The position numbers and the translations under genes are program-made. Of a stretch of DNA of 64,000 nucleotides, positions 44,493 to 51,904 are shown in pieces; positions within the stretch are counted from its first letter, which is position 1; every line of letters begins with the position of its first letter. Origin of the DNA: Mesorhizobium koreense. Its GTDB lineage: Bacteria; Pseudomonadota; Alphaproteobacteria; Rhizobiales; Rhizobiaceae. The notes under the pieces are model-generated. The model saw only the letters and a list, made by a program, of their open reading frames with translations, was not told the origin of the DNA and made no database searches. The stretch is from the NCBI RefSeq assembly GCF_031656215.1, contig NZ_CP134228.1, positions 3,987,001 through 4,051,000 on the forward strand, read 5' to 3'.

Positions 44493-46172
44493 ATGGCTGA
44501 AGTCGAACGTGAAAGCATGGAATTCGACGTGGTCATCGTCGGCGCGGGGCCGGCGGGGCTCGCCGCCGCGATCCGGCTGAAGCAGGTCAATCCGGAGCTT
44601 TCCGTCGTCGTTCTGGAAAAGGGCGCGGAAGTCGGCGCGCATATCCTTTCTGGCGCCGTCGTCGATCCGATCGGTATCGACCGGCTCCTGCCCGGCTGGC
44701 GCGAGGAGGAAGGCCATCCCTTCAAGGTGCCGGTCACCGACGACCGCTTCCTTTTCCTCGGCCCCGGCGGATCGCTGCGGTTGCCGAACTTCATGATGCC
44801 GCCGCTGATGAACAATCACGGCAACTACATCGTCTCGCTCGGCAATGTCTGCCGCTGGATGGCGGCGCATGCCGAGGCGCTCGGTGTCGAGATCTATCCA
44901 GGCTTCGCGGCGGTCGATGTCGTCTATGACGAGAACCAGGCCGTCGCCGGCGTCGTCACAGGCGACATGGGCGTCGAGCGCGATGGTACGCATGGGCCGA
45001 ACTACGCGCCGGGCATGGCGCTAATGGGGAAGTATGTGATGATCGGCGAAGGCGCGCGCGGCTCGCTCGCCAAGAAGCTGATCGCCCGCTTCGGCCTTGC
45101 CGACGGGCATGAGCCCGGCAAATATGGTATCGGGCTGAAGGAACTCTGGCAGGTCAGGCCGGAGAACCACAAGCCGGGTTTGGTCCAACACTCCTTTGGC
45201 TGGCCGCTCGACATGAAGACCGGTGGCGGCTCGTTCCTCTACCACCTGGAGGATAATCAGGTGGCAGTCGGCTTCGTCCTCCATCTGAATTACAAGAATC
45301 CCTATCTTTCGCCCTTCGAGGAATTCCAGCGCTTCAAGACGCATCCCGCGATCCGAGACACGTTCGAGGGCGCGAAGCGCATTTCCTACGGCGCCCGCGC
45401 CATCACGGAGGGCGGCTGGCAGTCCGTGCCGAAGCTTTCCTTTCCAGGCGGTGTGCTGCTCGGCTGCTCGGCTGGGTTCGTCAATGTGCCGCGCATCAAG
45501 GGTTCGCATAACGCGATGCTGTCCGGCATGCTGGCGGCCGAACACGCGGCCGAAGCGCTCGCTGCCGGCCGCGCCAATGACGAGCTTACCTCTTACGAGG
45601 ACGCCTGGCGGAAATCCGATATCGGCCGCGACCTGAAGAAGGTGCGCAATGTGAAGCCTCTCTGGTCGCGCTACGGCACGATCGGCGGCATCGCGCTCGG
45701 CGGGCTCGATATGTGGATGAATACGCTCTTCGGATTCTCGCTCTTCGGCACGCTGAAGCACGGCAAGCCGGATTACGCCACGCTGGAGCCGGCGGAGAAA
45801 CACAGCCCGATTTCCTATCCCAAACCGGACGGGGAATTGACTTTCGACAGGTTGTCTTCCGTCTTCCTATCCAACACCAACCACGAGGAAAACGAGCCGG
45901 TACACCTGATCGTCGGCGATGCGGAATTGCAGAAGCGGTCTGAGCACGACGTCTTTGCCGGCCCCTCGACGCGCTACTGCCCTGCCGGCGTCTATGAGTG
46001 GGTGGACAAGGACGGCAATGCGGCGACCGATCCTAAGGCTCGGGACGTGCGCTTCGTCATCAACGCGCAGAACTGCGTCCACTGCAAGACTTGCGATATC
46101 AAGGACCCGAACCAGAACATCAACTGGGTGCCGCCACAGGGCGGCGAAGGCCCGGTTTATCCGAATATGTAA
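44493..46172 (+). CDS. Electron transfer flavoprotein-ubiquinone oxidoreductase
   Basis: This 559-residue membrane-associated flavoprotein passes electrons from reduced ETF (fatty and amino acid oxidation) to ubiquinone. The FAD-binding motif VVIVGAGPAGLAAAIRL is at about residues 13-29, LSGAVVDPIGIDRLLPGW follows, and the quinone-binding region contains GALIKG-like FPGGVLLGCSAGFVNVPRIK. The C-terminus carries the 4Fe-4S cluster: CPAGVYEW, then NAQNCVHCKTCDIKDPNQNI. The ATG at 44493 is preceded by GGAGG with eight bases between, and starts where family homology starts. It is the first core-chromosome gene after the island edge. All features of an intact enzyme are present. Confidence 0.93.
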   Translation: MAEVERESMEFDVVIVGAGPAGLAAAIRLKQVNPELSVVVLEKGAEVGAHILSGAVVDPIGIDRLLPGWREEEGHPFKVPVTDDRFLFLGPGGSLRLPNFMMPPLMNNHGNYIVSLGNVCRWMAAHAEALGVEIYPGFAAVDVVYDENQAVAGVVTGDMGVERDGTHGPNYAPGMALMGKYVMIGEGARGSLAKKLIARFGLADGHEPGKYGIGLKELWQVRPENHKPGLVQHSFGWPLDMKTGGGSFLYHLEDNQVAVGFVLHLNYKNPYLSPFEEFQRFKTHPAIRDTFEGAKRISYGARAITEGGWQSVPKLSFPGGVLLGCSAGFVNVPRIKGSHNAMLSGMLAAEHAAEALAAGRANDELTSYEDAWRKSDIGRDLKKVRNVKPLWSRYGTIGGIALGGLDMWMNTLFGFSLFGTLKHGKPDYATLEPAEKHSPISYPKPDGELTFDRLSSVFLSNTNHEENEPVHLIVGDAELQKRSEHDVFAGPSTRYCPAGVYEWVDKDGNAATDPKARDVRFVINAQNCVHCKTCDIKDPNQNINWVPPQGGEGPVYPNM

Positions 46173-46228
46173 CCGATGGAGACGCTGCGCCGACGCCGGC
46201 GTCTCCTCACGGGTGGAGTGCAACGACG

Positions 46229-46789
46229 ATGCAGTTCTACCAGCTATTCATGTTTCTCCACATCGCCTGCGTCATCGTCTGGCTGGGCAGCGGCGTGACG
46301 CTCCTGATCCTCGGCAGGGCGGCTGTGGCGCGCAAGGACAAGGCAGCGATCGTCTCCGTCGCCAGCCGGGACGTTGCCACCCTGACGCGGATCTTCGGTC
46401 CCGCAGCCCTCGGCGCCCTCCTTTGTGGTCTGGCGATGACATGGATCGCCTGGGACTTCCAAACGCTTTGGATCCTGATCGGGCTCGCCGGGTTCGCCGT
46501 CTCGGCCGTCTATGGCGCGGCAGTGATCAGGCAGGCCAGCAATCGGCTTTCTTCCGCAATCCGGAAATACGGGCCGGAAAGCACGCTCGCTTCGGCGGAA
46601 GCGCAACGTCTTCTGGTCATAGGCAGGTTCGATACGATCGTGCTCGCTGTGATCGTAGCCGACATGGTCTTCAAGCCGGATCCCGAAAGCGTCCCGACGC
46701 TCTTGCTGATGGCTGTAGCTCTCGTTATCGGCGGCTTCATGACATGGCGCGGCGCACAGTCGGTCGCGGCATCCTTGCCGCACCGCTGA
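46229..46789 (+). CDS. DUF2269-like integral membrane protein
   Basis: This 186-residue protein has four hydrophobic helices: FYQLFMFLHIACVIVWLGSG, IFGPAALGALLCGLAMTWIA, LWILIGLAGFAVSAVYGAAV and TLLLMAVALVIGGFMTW. The N-terminal F-x-H-I-x-x-V-I-W-x-G pattern is that of DUF2269 and related CopD-like membrane proteins, where a His in the first helix may bind a metal or heme. Its function is unknown. The ATG follows GGTGGAG by ten bases. It is 57 bp from the ETF-QO stop and may be in its transcript. Confidence 0.7.
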   Translation: MQFYQLFMFLHIACVIVWLGSGVTLLILGRAAVARKDKAAIVSVASRDVATLTRIFGPAALGALLCGLAMTWIAWDFQTLWILIGLAGFAVSAVYGAAVIRQASNRLSSAIRKYGPESTLASAEAQRLLVIGRFDTIVLAVIVADMVFKPDPESVPTLLLMAVALVIGGFMTWRGAQSVAASLPHR

Positions 46790-46869
46790 GGGACACCTCT
46801 TCCCGCCAGAGCCAATCCGCGCGATACTTCGACACCGATCCATGGCAACCGGAACAACGGGTCTCGATA

Positions 46870-47472
46870 ATGGGGCCGGCTTTGGCGGATGCGCGAAGAT
46901 ATGGCGTCCTGTTGCTCGTGCCGCTGATTTGCGGCGCGGGGGCCGCCGATGACGGCCGCTTCTATGCCGGATCCTATTCTTTCTCCGACGAACTCGGCGG
47001 CTTTCGCATCACCGGCATCTCGGGCACGGGAAGCACCGCCGACCCGATAATCCTGAAGGAAGAGCTTTCCTCAGCGAGTGCGATAACGCTGGTGATCCGC
47101 GCGGCGCGACCGCTGCGTTCCTATGGCGAATCCGGCGACTACGCCAACGGCTTCCTGCACCTGCGCCTTGTCGTGCACAATGGCAGCGGCCTGGGCTGGG
47201 TGGAATTCGAGTTCGAACTTCAGGAACAGCTCGGCCAGCCGAGTGATTTCGGCGACGGGCTTTCCTTCAACCAACGCAAGCTCAGCGACGAGGGGCTGCA
47301 ATCCGACCACTTCACCGATTATCATCGCGACTATGAGCCCTACGACCGGCTGCTCTTCCGCGACGGCCATGTCGACCCGAAAAGCTTCGCAACGTTCGGC
47401 TTTTTCATCTCCGACTTCACGCCAGACCCGATTTTCTATCTCCGGCAGGACCCGCGCATTCCTTCTTCGTGA
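46870..47472 (+). CDS. Hypothetical secreted protein
   Basis: This 200-residue protein has a signal-like N-terminus (YGVLLLVPLICGAGAADD). The mature part has strand-rich sequence: FYAGSYSFSDELGGFRITGI, ITLVIRAARPLRSYGESGDY and VEFEFELQEQLGQPSDFGDG. A C-terminal segment (FFISDFTPDPIFYLRQDPRI) follows. No family name was recognised. The start is taken at the ATG 46870 because the signal peptide begins there; the open frame reaches far upstream through the antisense of other genes. It is 47 bp upstream of the uracil-DNA glycosylase gene. Confidence 0.6.
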   Translation: MGPALADARRYGVLLLVPLICGAGAADDGRFYAGSYSFSDELGGFRITGISGTGSTADPIILKEELSSASAITLVIRAARPLRSYGESGDYANGFLHLRLVVHNGSGLGWVEFEFELQEQLGQPSDFGDGLSFNQRKLSDEGLQSDHFTDYHRDYEPYDRLLFRDGHVDPKSFATFGFFISDFTPDPIFYLRQDPRIPSS

Positions 47473-47518
47473 TCTCCTGATCCTTGCAAATGGCGGCGTG
47501 ATCTGCCACGCCAAGCCT

Positions 47519-48406
47519 ATGGTTCCCGATGCCGATACGCCATCCGCTTCATTGCGCGAGCTTTTGCATTTTTACGCGGATGCCGGCGCCGACGAGGTGC
47601 TTTCCGAGGGAGCCACGGACTGGTTTGCTCAAGCGGAGACACCGGAAAGCTCTGCCGGCGCAAGCGAAAAAGCGGTTGTAGCGCAGCCGGAACGGGTTGC
47701 CGCTCCCTCGTCTCCACAACGAAACGAGCCTTCCCCTGCCCTGCGCAGTATGTCGCCCGCAAGGCGGGAAACGGGCCGGCCTCAACCTGCCAGCATTCCC
47801 GACGGGGCGCAGGTAGCTCGAGCGCGCGAGCTTGCCCGTGAGGCGCGGACGCTGGACGAATTGCGGGAACAACTCGCTGCCTTCGACGGCTGCAATTTGA
47901 AATTCACGGCCAAGAACCTCGTCTTTGCCGATGGCAATCCTGAGGCCGACCTGATGTTCGTCGGCGAGGCGCCGGGACGGGACGAGGATATCGAGGGCCT
48001 GCCTTTCGTCGGTCGCTCCGGTCAGCTTCTGAACCGGATGCTGGCGGCGATCGGGCGCGACCGGCAGTCGGCCTACATCGCCAATGTGATTCCCTGGCGG
48101 CCGCCGGGAAACCGCACGCCGACACCTATAGAGACCGAAATCTGCCGGCCTTTCATCGAGCGACAGATCGAACTTGCCGCACCGAAGGTGCTGGTCACGC
48201 TCGGCAATCCGTCAACCAAGACGCTCCTGAACACACAGGTCGGCATCATGCGGATGCGCGGCAACTGGCAGGAGCACCGGACGGCGGACGGTATCGTAAT
48301 CCCAACAATGCCGACGCTGCATCCGGCCTATCTGCTGCGCAACCCGGCTGCCAAAAAGCTGGCTTGGCGGGATTTCCTCGAGATAAAGGCCCGGCTGGCA
48401 GACTGA
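47519..48406 (+). CDS. Uracil-DNA glycosylase, family 4-type
   Basis: This 295-residue DNA-repair enzyme removes uracil from DNA. The catalytic domain starts near residue 110. Motif A is MFVGEAPGRDEDIEGLPFVG (Glu/Asp and the uracil-stacking Phe) with SGQLLNRML, and motif B is PTLHPAYLLRNPAAK. The Pro/Ala-rich N-terminal 100 residues are the linker common in alphaproteobacterial versions. Only two Cys are visible in the whole protein (DGCNL and TEICRP), whereas classical family 4 enzymes bind a 4Fe-4S cluster with four. This copy therefore may lack the cluster. The ATG has no strong ribosome-binding site. Confidence 0.87.
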   Translation: MVPDADTPSASLRELLHFYADAGADEVLSEGATDWFAQAETPESSAGASEKAVVAQPERVAAPSSPQRNEPSPALRSMSPARRETGRPQPASIPDGAQVARARELAREARTLDELREQLAAFDGCNLKFTAKNLVFADGNPEADLMFVGEAPGRDEDIEGLPFVGRSGQLLNRMLAAIGRDRQSAYIANVIPWRPPGNRTPTPIETEICRPFIERQIELAAPKVLVTLGNPSTKTLLNTQVGIMRMRGNWQEHRTADGIVIPTMPTLHPAYLLRNPAAKKLAWRDFLEIKARLAD

Positions 48407-48454
48407 TTCACCTGTCGCCGGCAAGCCCTTGTTTCCAGAAACAATTCCACCTGT

Positions 48455-49366
48455 TCACTGCGGGGGCACCAGCTTGCGCGCCGCGCCGCGCGGCAGGCCG
48501 AGATGCTGCTCGCGCCAGATGATGAACAGACCGGCCCCGACGACGATCGCACCACCGACGATCGTATAGGCCGTCGGTATGTCGCCGAAGACGAAATAGC
48601 CCGAGATGATCGCCAGGATCATCGAAGTGTATTCGAAAGGCGCAATGACCGACATGCCGGCATGACGGTAACTTTCGGTCAGCAGAATTTGGCCGAGGCC
48701 ACCACATATGCCGGCGAATACCAGGCAGGCAAGCTGTGCCTGAGTGAGGCTCTGCCAGCCGAGCGGCAGGGTGACAAGCGACATGACGGTCGCGGTCACC
48801 GAGAAGTAGAGCACGATCGTGGCCGAAGATTCGGTCTTGACCAGACGACGCACGAGCAGCATCGCGATACCCGAAATCAGCGCCGAGATCAGTAGCGCAA
48901 CCGCGCCGAGCGCCTGTTTCTGGCCGAAGCCTTCGGGAGAGGAAAAAAGGGTCAGGTTCGGCCAGGAGACGATGACCACGCCGGCGAATCCGACCGCCAC
49001 CGCGCTCCACCGATAGGCGCGTACGATCTCGCCGAGGAAGATGGCGCTCGCCGCGACCACGATCAGAGGCTGGGCGTAGTTGATCGTGATCGCCTCGGGC
49101 AAAGGCAGGCGGGTCAGGCCGTAGAAGCTGAACCACATGCCAACAACGCCGACGACGCCGCGGGCGACGTGGCTAAACGGATGCTTGGTCTGGAAAGATC
49201 TGAGCAATTGCCGCCGCCAGGCGAAGACGACGATGATCGGCAGGATGGCAAAGAGCGAGCGGTAGAAGGCAATCTGCCCGGTCGGCAGTTCGCCGGCGGC
49301 CTTGATGAGGGTCGACATCGCGACGAAGACCATGACGGACAGGACCTTCAACACAATCGCCGTCAT
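48455..49366 (-). CDS. DMT-superfamily transporter (two EamA domains)
   Basis: This 303-residue inner-membrane protein has ten helices in two EamA repeats: LKVLSVMVFVAMSTLIKAAG to INYAQPLIVVAASAIFLGE in the first half, and LGAVALLISALISGIAMLLV to PFEYTSMILAIISGYFVFGD in the second. Such drug/metabolite transporters export small metabolites, and the substrate is unknown. The ATG at 49366 has GGGGAGG upstream and begins at the first helix. Upstream in-frame ATGs (49399, 49510) give a non-homologous extension overlapping the CoxL-like gene stop. Confidence 0.87.
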   Translation of the reverse strand: MTAIVLKVLSVMVFVAMSTLIKAAGELPTGQIAFYRSLFAILPIIVVFAWRRQLLRSFQTKHPFSHVARGVVGVVGMWFSFYGLTRLPLPEAITINYAQPLIVVAASAIFLGEIVRAYRWSAVAVGFAGVVIVSWPNLTLFSSPEGFGQKQALGAVALLISALISGIAMLLVRRLVKTESSATIVLYFSVTATVMSLVTLPLGWQSLTQAQLACLVFAGICGGLGQILLTESYRHAGMSVIAPFEYTSMILAIISGYFVFGDIPTAYTIVGGAIVVGAGLFIIWREQHLGLPRGAARKLVPPQ

Positions 49367-49473
49367 CGGCCGGCCGGTGTCCTCCCCTGAGGCGGCCATA
49401 TGGCATGGTGCCGCTGCCGCCGTCCCTTCCGGACAATCCGGTTCCGCTCCCCCCGGAAGCAGCCTGCTTCCCC

Positions 49474-51780
49474 TCACTTCGTCTTCGTCGCCTCCCGGAT
49501 GGCATTCCACACGCGGCCAGGCGTTGTCGGCATGTCGATATGCCTTATGCCGTATTCCCGGTAGAGCGCGTCGGTCACCGCATTCAGCGCCGCCGGCGTA
49601 GCGCCGATCGTGCCCGCTTCGCCCGCGCCCTTGATGCCGAGCGCATTCGTCGTGGACGGCACATTGTGCGTCTCAAAGGAGAAGAACGGGAAATCGTCGG
49701 CGCGCGGCATGGTGTAGTCCATGAAGCTCGCGGTCAGAAGTTGGCCATCGTCCGCATAAACCGTGTTCTCCGTCAACGCCTGGGCGATGCCCTGCACGAT
49801 GCCTCCATGGATCTGCCCGGCAAGCAGGATCGGATTCACGGTGGCGCCGAAATCGTCGACGATCGTGTAGGCGACGACTTTCGTCACGCCGGTTTCGGGA
49901 TCGATCTCGACCTCACAGATATGGGTGCCGTTCGGGTAGGTGCATTCGTCCTGCTTGAACTCGCCCATGCCCTTCAAATCGTCCGGGTTCTTCGCTGCCT
50001 TGGCGATTGCCGCGAAATCGATCACACGGTCGGTGCCGGCGATGCGCGCGGTTCCGTCCGAGAGCTCGATGTCGCCGGCAGAGGCCTCAAGCTCGTCGGC
50101 GGCGATCTTCTTGATCTTCTCCGCCAGATCCTCGCCAGCGCGCGCCGCCGAAACGCCGCCGAGCGGTATCGAGCGCGAGCCGCCCGTGCCGCCGCCCGCG
50201 CCGAGCTCGTCGGTATCGCCCTGCCGCACGGTGATCTTGTCGATGTCGAGATTGAGCTTCTCGGCGACGAATTGCGCGTAGGCTGTCGCGTGGCCCTGCC
50301 CGTTCGACTGGGTGCCGATCTTCAGCGTGACGGTGCCGTCGCCGTTCAACTCGACGAAAGCCGGTTCCGAGCCGGGGAAAGCACAGGCTTCGATATAGGT
50401 CGACATGCCGATGCCACGGATCCTGCCGTTCTTCTTCGCCTGCGCCAAGCGCTTGTCGAAGCTTGCCCAGCCGGCGCGCTCCATCGCCTGCGTCATATGG
50501 CCGTTCAAGTCGCCGGTGTCGTACATGCGGCCGGTCTGGGTCTTGTAGGGGAACTGCTTGATGAAGTTGCGTCGGCGGATTTCTTCGCGCGGAAGACCGA
50601 GATCGCGCGCGCATTCGTCGACCAGCTTCTCCAGCAGGAAGGCAGCCTCAGGGCGCCCTGCCCCGCGATAGGCATCAACCGGCACGGTGTTCGTATAGAC
50701 GCAGGTCACGTCCACGTCGATCGCCGGGAGGTCATAGACACCGGTCGACATGGTGACGCCGAGATAGGGGATGAACGGGCCGTATTGCGAGGTATAGGCG
50801 CCGAGATTGGCGATCAGGTTCACCCGGAGGGCAAGGAAATGGCCATCCTTGTCCATGGCCATCTCGGCGATGACGAAATTGTCGCGCCCCTGTGTGTCGG
50901 AAAGGAAATGCTCGCCGCGATCCGCCGTCCACTTGACCGGCGCGCCGAGGCGCTTGGCCGCCTCCAGAACCAGCACATATTCACGGTAGGCGAAAGTCTT
51001 GGTGCCGAAGCCGCCGCCGACGTCGGGCGTGACGACGCGCAGCTTCTCCGGCGGTACCTTCAACGCCTCTTTCGCGATGATGTCGCGCACGCCATGCACG
51101 CCCTGCGTGCCGGCGGTCAGCACGTAGCGGTCTTCGTCGGCGCGCCATTCGCCGACCGCCGAGCGCACCTCCATGTAGTTGGTGATCAGCCGGTTGTTGA
51201 CGAACTCGATGCGCGTGACGCTTGCCGCCTTCTTGAAGGCCGCGGCCGTCTTTTCCTTGTCGCCGATATGGTTGAGCACGACTTTGTTCGAGCCAAGCTC
51301 GGGCCAGACCAGTGGCGCATCCTTGTCGAGTGCGTGGCGCGTGTCCGCCACCGCGCCCTCGCTGTCGTAGTCGACCTCGACCAGTTCGGCGGCATCCTGC
51401 GCCTGGGCCCGGCTTTCCGCCACGATGAAAGCGACGGCGTCGCCGACGTGATGGACCTTGTCACGGCAGAGGATCGGTATGTCGCGATTCGGCGGCAGTG
51501 TACCGTCGGGCTGCTTCTGCATGCCGTGCGACTGCAGATCGCCGAGATGGGCGATATCCTTGCCCGTCAGCACCAGCCGGACGCCGGGCGCCTTTTTCGC
51601 CTCCCCGGTCGACACCACCTTGAAGCGCGCATTCGCTACCGGCGAGCGCAGCACGTAGCCGTGCAGCATGCCGGGGAGCGTAATGTCATCGGTGTAGCGT
51701 CCCTTTCCGGTGATAAACGCGTTGTCCTCCTTGCGAAGGACCGACGCGCCCATGCCGAATTTCGGCGTCATGACGTTCAT
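49474..51780 (-). CDS. Xanthine dehydrogenase/CoxL-type molybdopterin-binding subunit
   Basis: This 768-residue protein is the large subunit of molybdenum hydroxylases. The N-terminal a/b hammerhead (ALRKEDNAFITGKGRYTDDI-like) contains GKGRYTDDITLPGMLHGYVL. The molybdopterin domains include VVTPDVGGGFGTKTFAYREY, PVDAYRGAGRPEAAFLLEKL and near the C-terminus GIKGAGEAGTIGATPAALNA, where the Glu of GAGEAG is the catalytic base. The active-site loop AYRGAGR is that of form II (CoxL-like) enzymes, not CO dehydrogenase form I (AYxCSFR). Neither the FAD-binding nor the 2Fe-2S subunit gene lies next to it in this window, which is unusual. The substrate is unknown. Confidence 0.88.
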   Translation of the reverse strand: MNVMTPKFGMGASVLRKEDNAFITGKGRYTDDITLPGMLHGYVLRSPVANARFKVVSTGEAKKAPGVRLVLTGKDIAHLGDLQSHGMQKQPDGTLPPNRDIPILCRDKVHHVGDAVAFIVAESRAQAQDAAELVEVDYDSEGAVADTRHALDKDAPLVWPELGSNKVVLNHIGDKEKTAAAFKKAASVTRIEFVNNRLITNYMEVRSAVGEWRADEDRYVLTAGTQGVHGVRDIIAKEALKVPPEKLRVVTPDVGGGFGTKTFAYREYVLVLEAAKRLGAPVKWTADRGEHFLSDTQGRDNFVIAEMAMDKDGHFLALRVNLIANLGAYTSQYGPFIPYLGVTMSTGVYDLPAIDVDVTCVYTNTVPVDAYRGAGRPEAAFLLEKLVDECARDLGLPREEIRRRNFIKQFPYKTQTGRMYDTGDLNGHMTQAMERAGWASFDKRLAQAKKNGRIRGIGMSTYIEACAFPGSEPAFVELNGDGTVTLKIGTQSNGQGHATAYAQFVAEKLNLDIDKITVRQGDTDELGAGGGTGGSRSIPLGGVSAARAGEDLAEKIKKIAADELEASAGDIELSDGTARIAGTDRVIDFAAIAKAAKNPDDLKGMGEFKQDECTYPNGTHICEVEIDPETGVTKVVAYTIVDDFGATVNPILLAGQIHGGIVQGIAQALTENTVYADDGQLLTASFMDYTMPRADDFPFFSFETHNVPSTTNALGIKGAGEAGTIGATPAALNAVTDALYREYGIRHIDMPTTPGRVWNAIREATKTK

Positions 51781-51904
51781 GGCTTATCCTGCTTGGCGTG
51801 GAAATGATCGGCTGAACCGGCGGACAGTTTTGTCGAGCAGTCGTTTCGTGTAAAGAGCAGCGCTTCAATTTTGTTATGCCAGCGTGCCGCTTGCGGGAAG
51901 GTCC

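Noticed and set aside
45919-46869. Long upstream extension of the secreted protein gene
   Set aside because: The extension is out-of-frame reading through the ETF-QO and DUF2269-like genes; the signal peptide marks the start at 46870.
49405-51807. 800-codon open frame on the plus strand
   Set aside because: It is antisense to the CoxL-like gene, whose motifs are clear; long antisense frames are common in GC-rich coding DNA and this one has no family resemblance.
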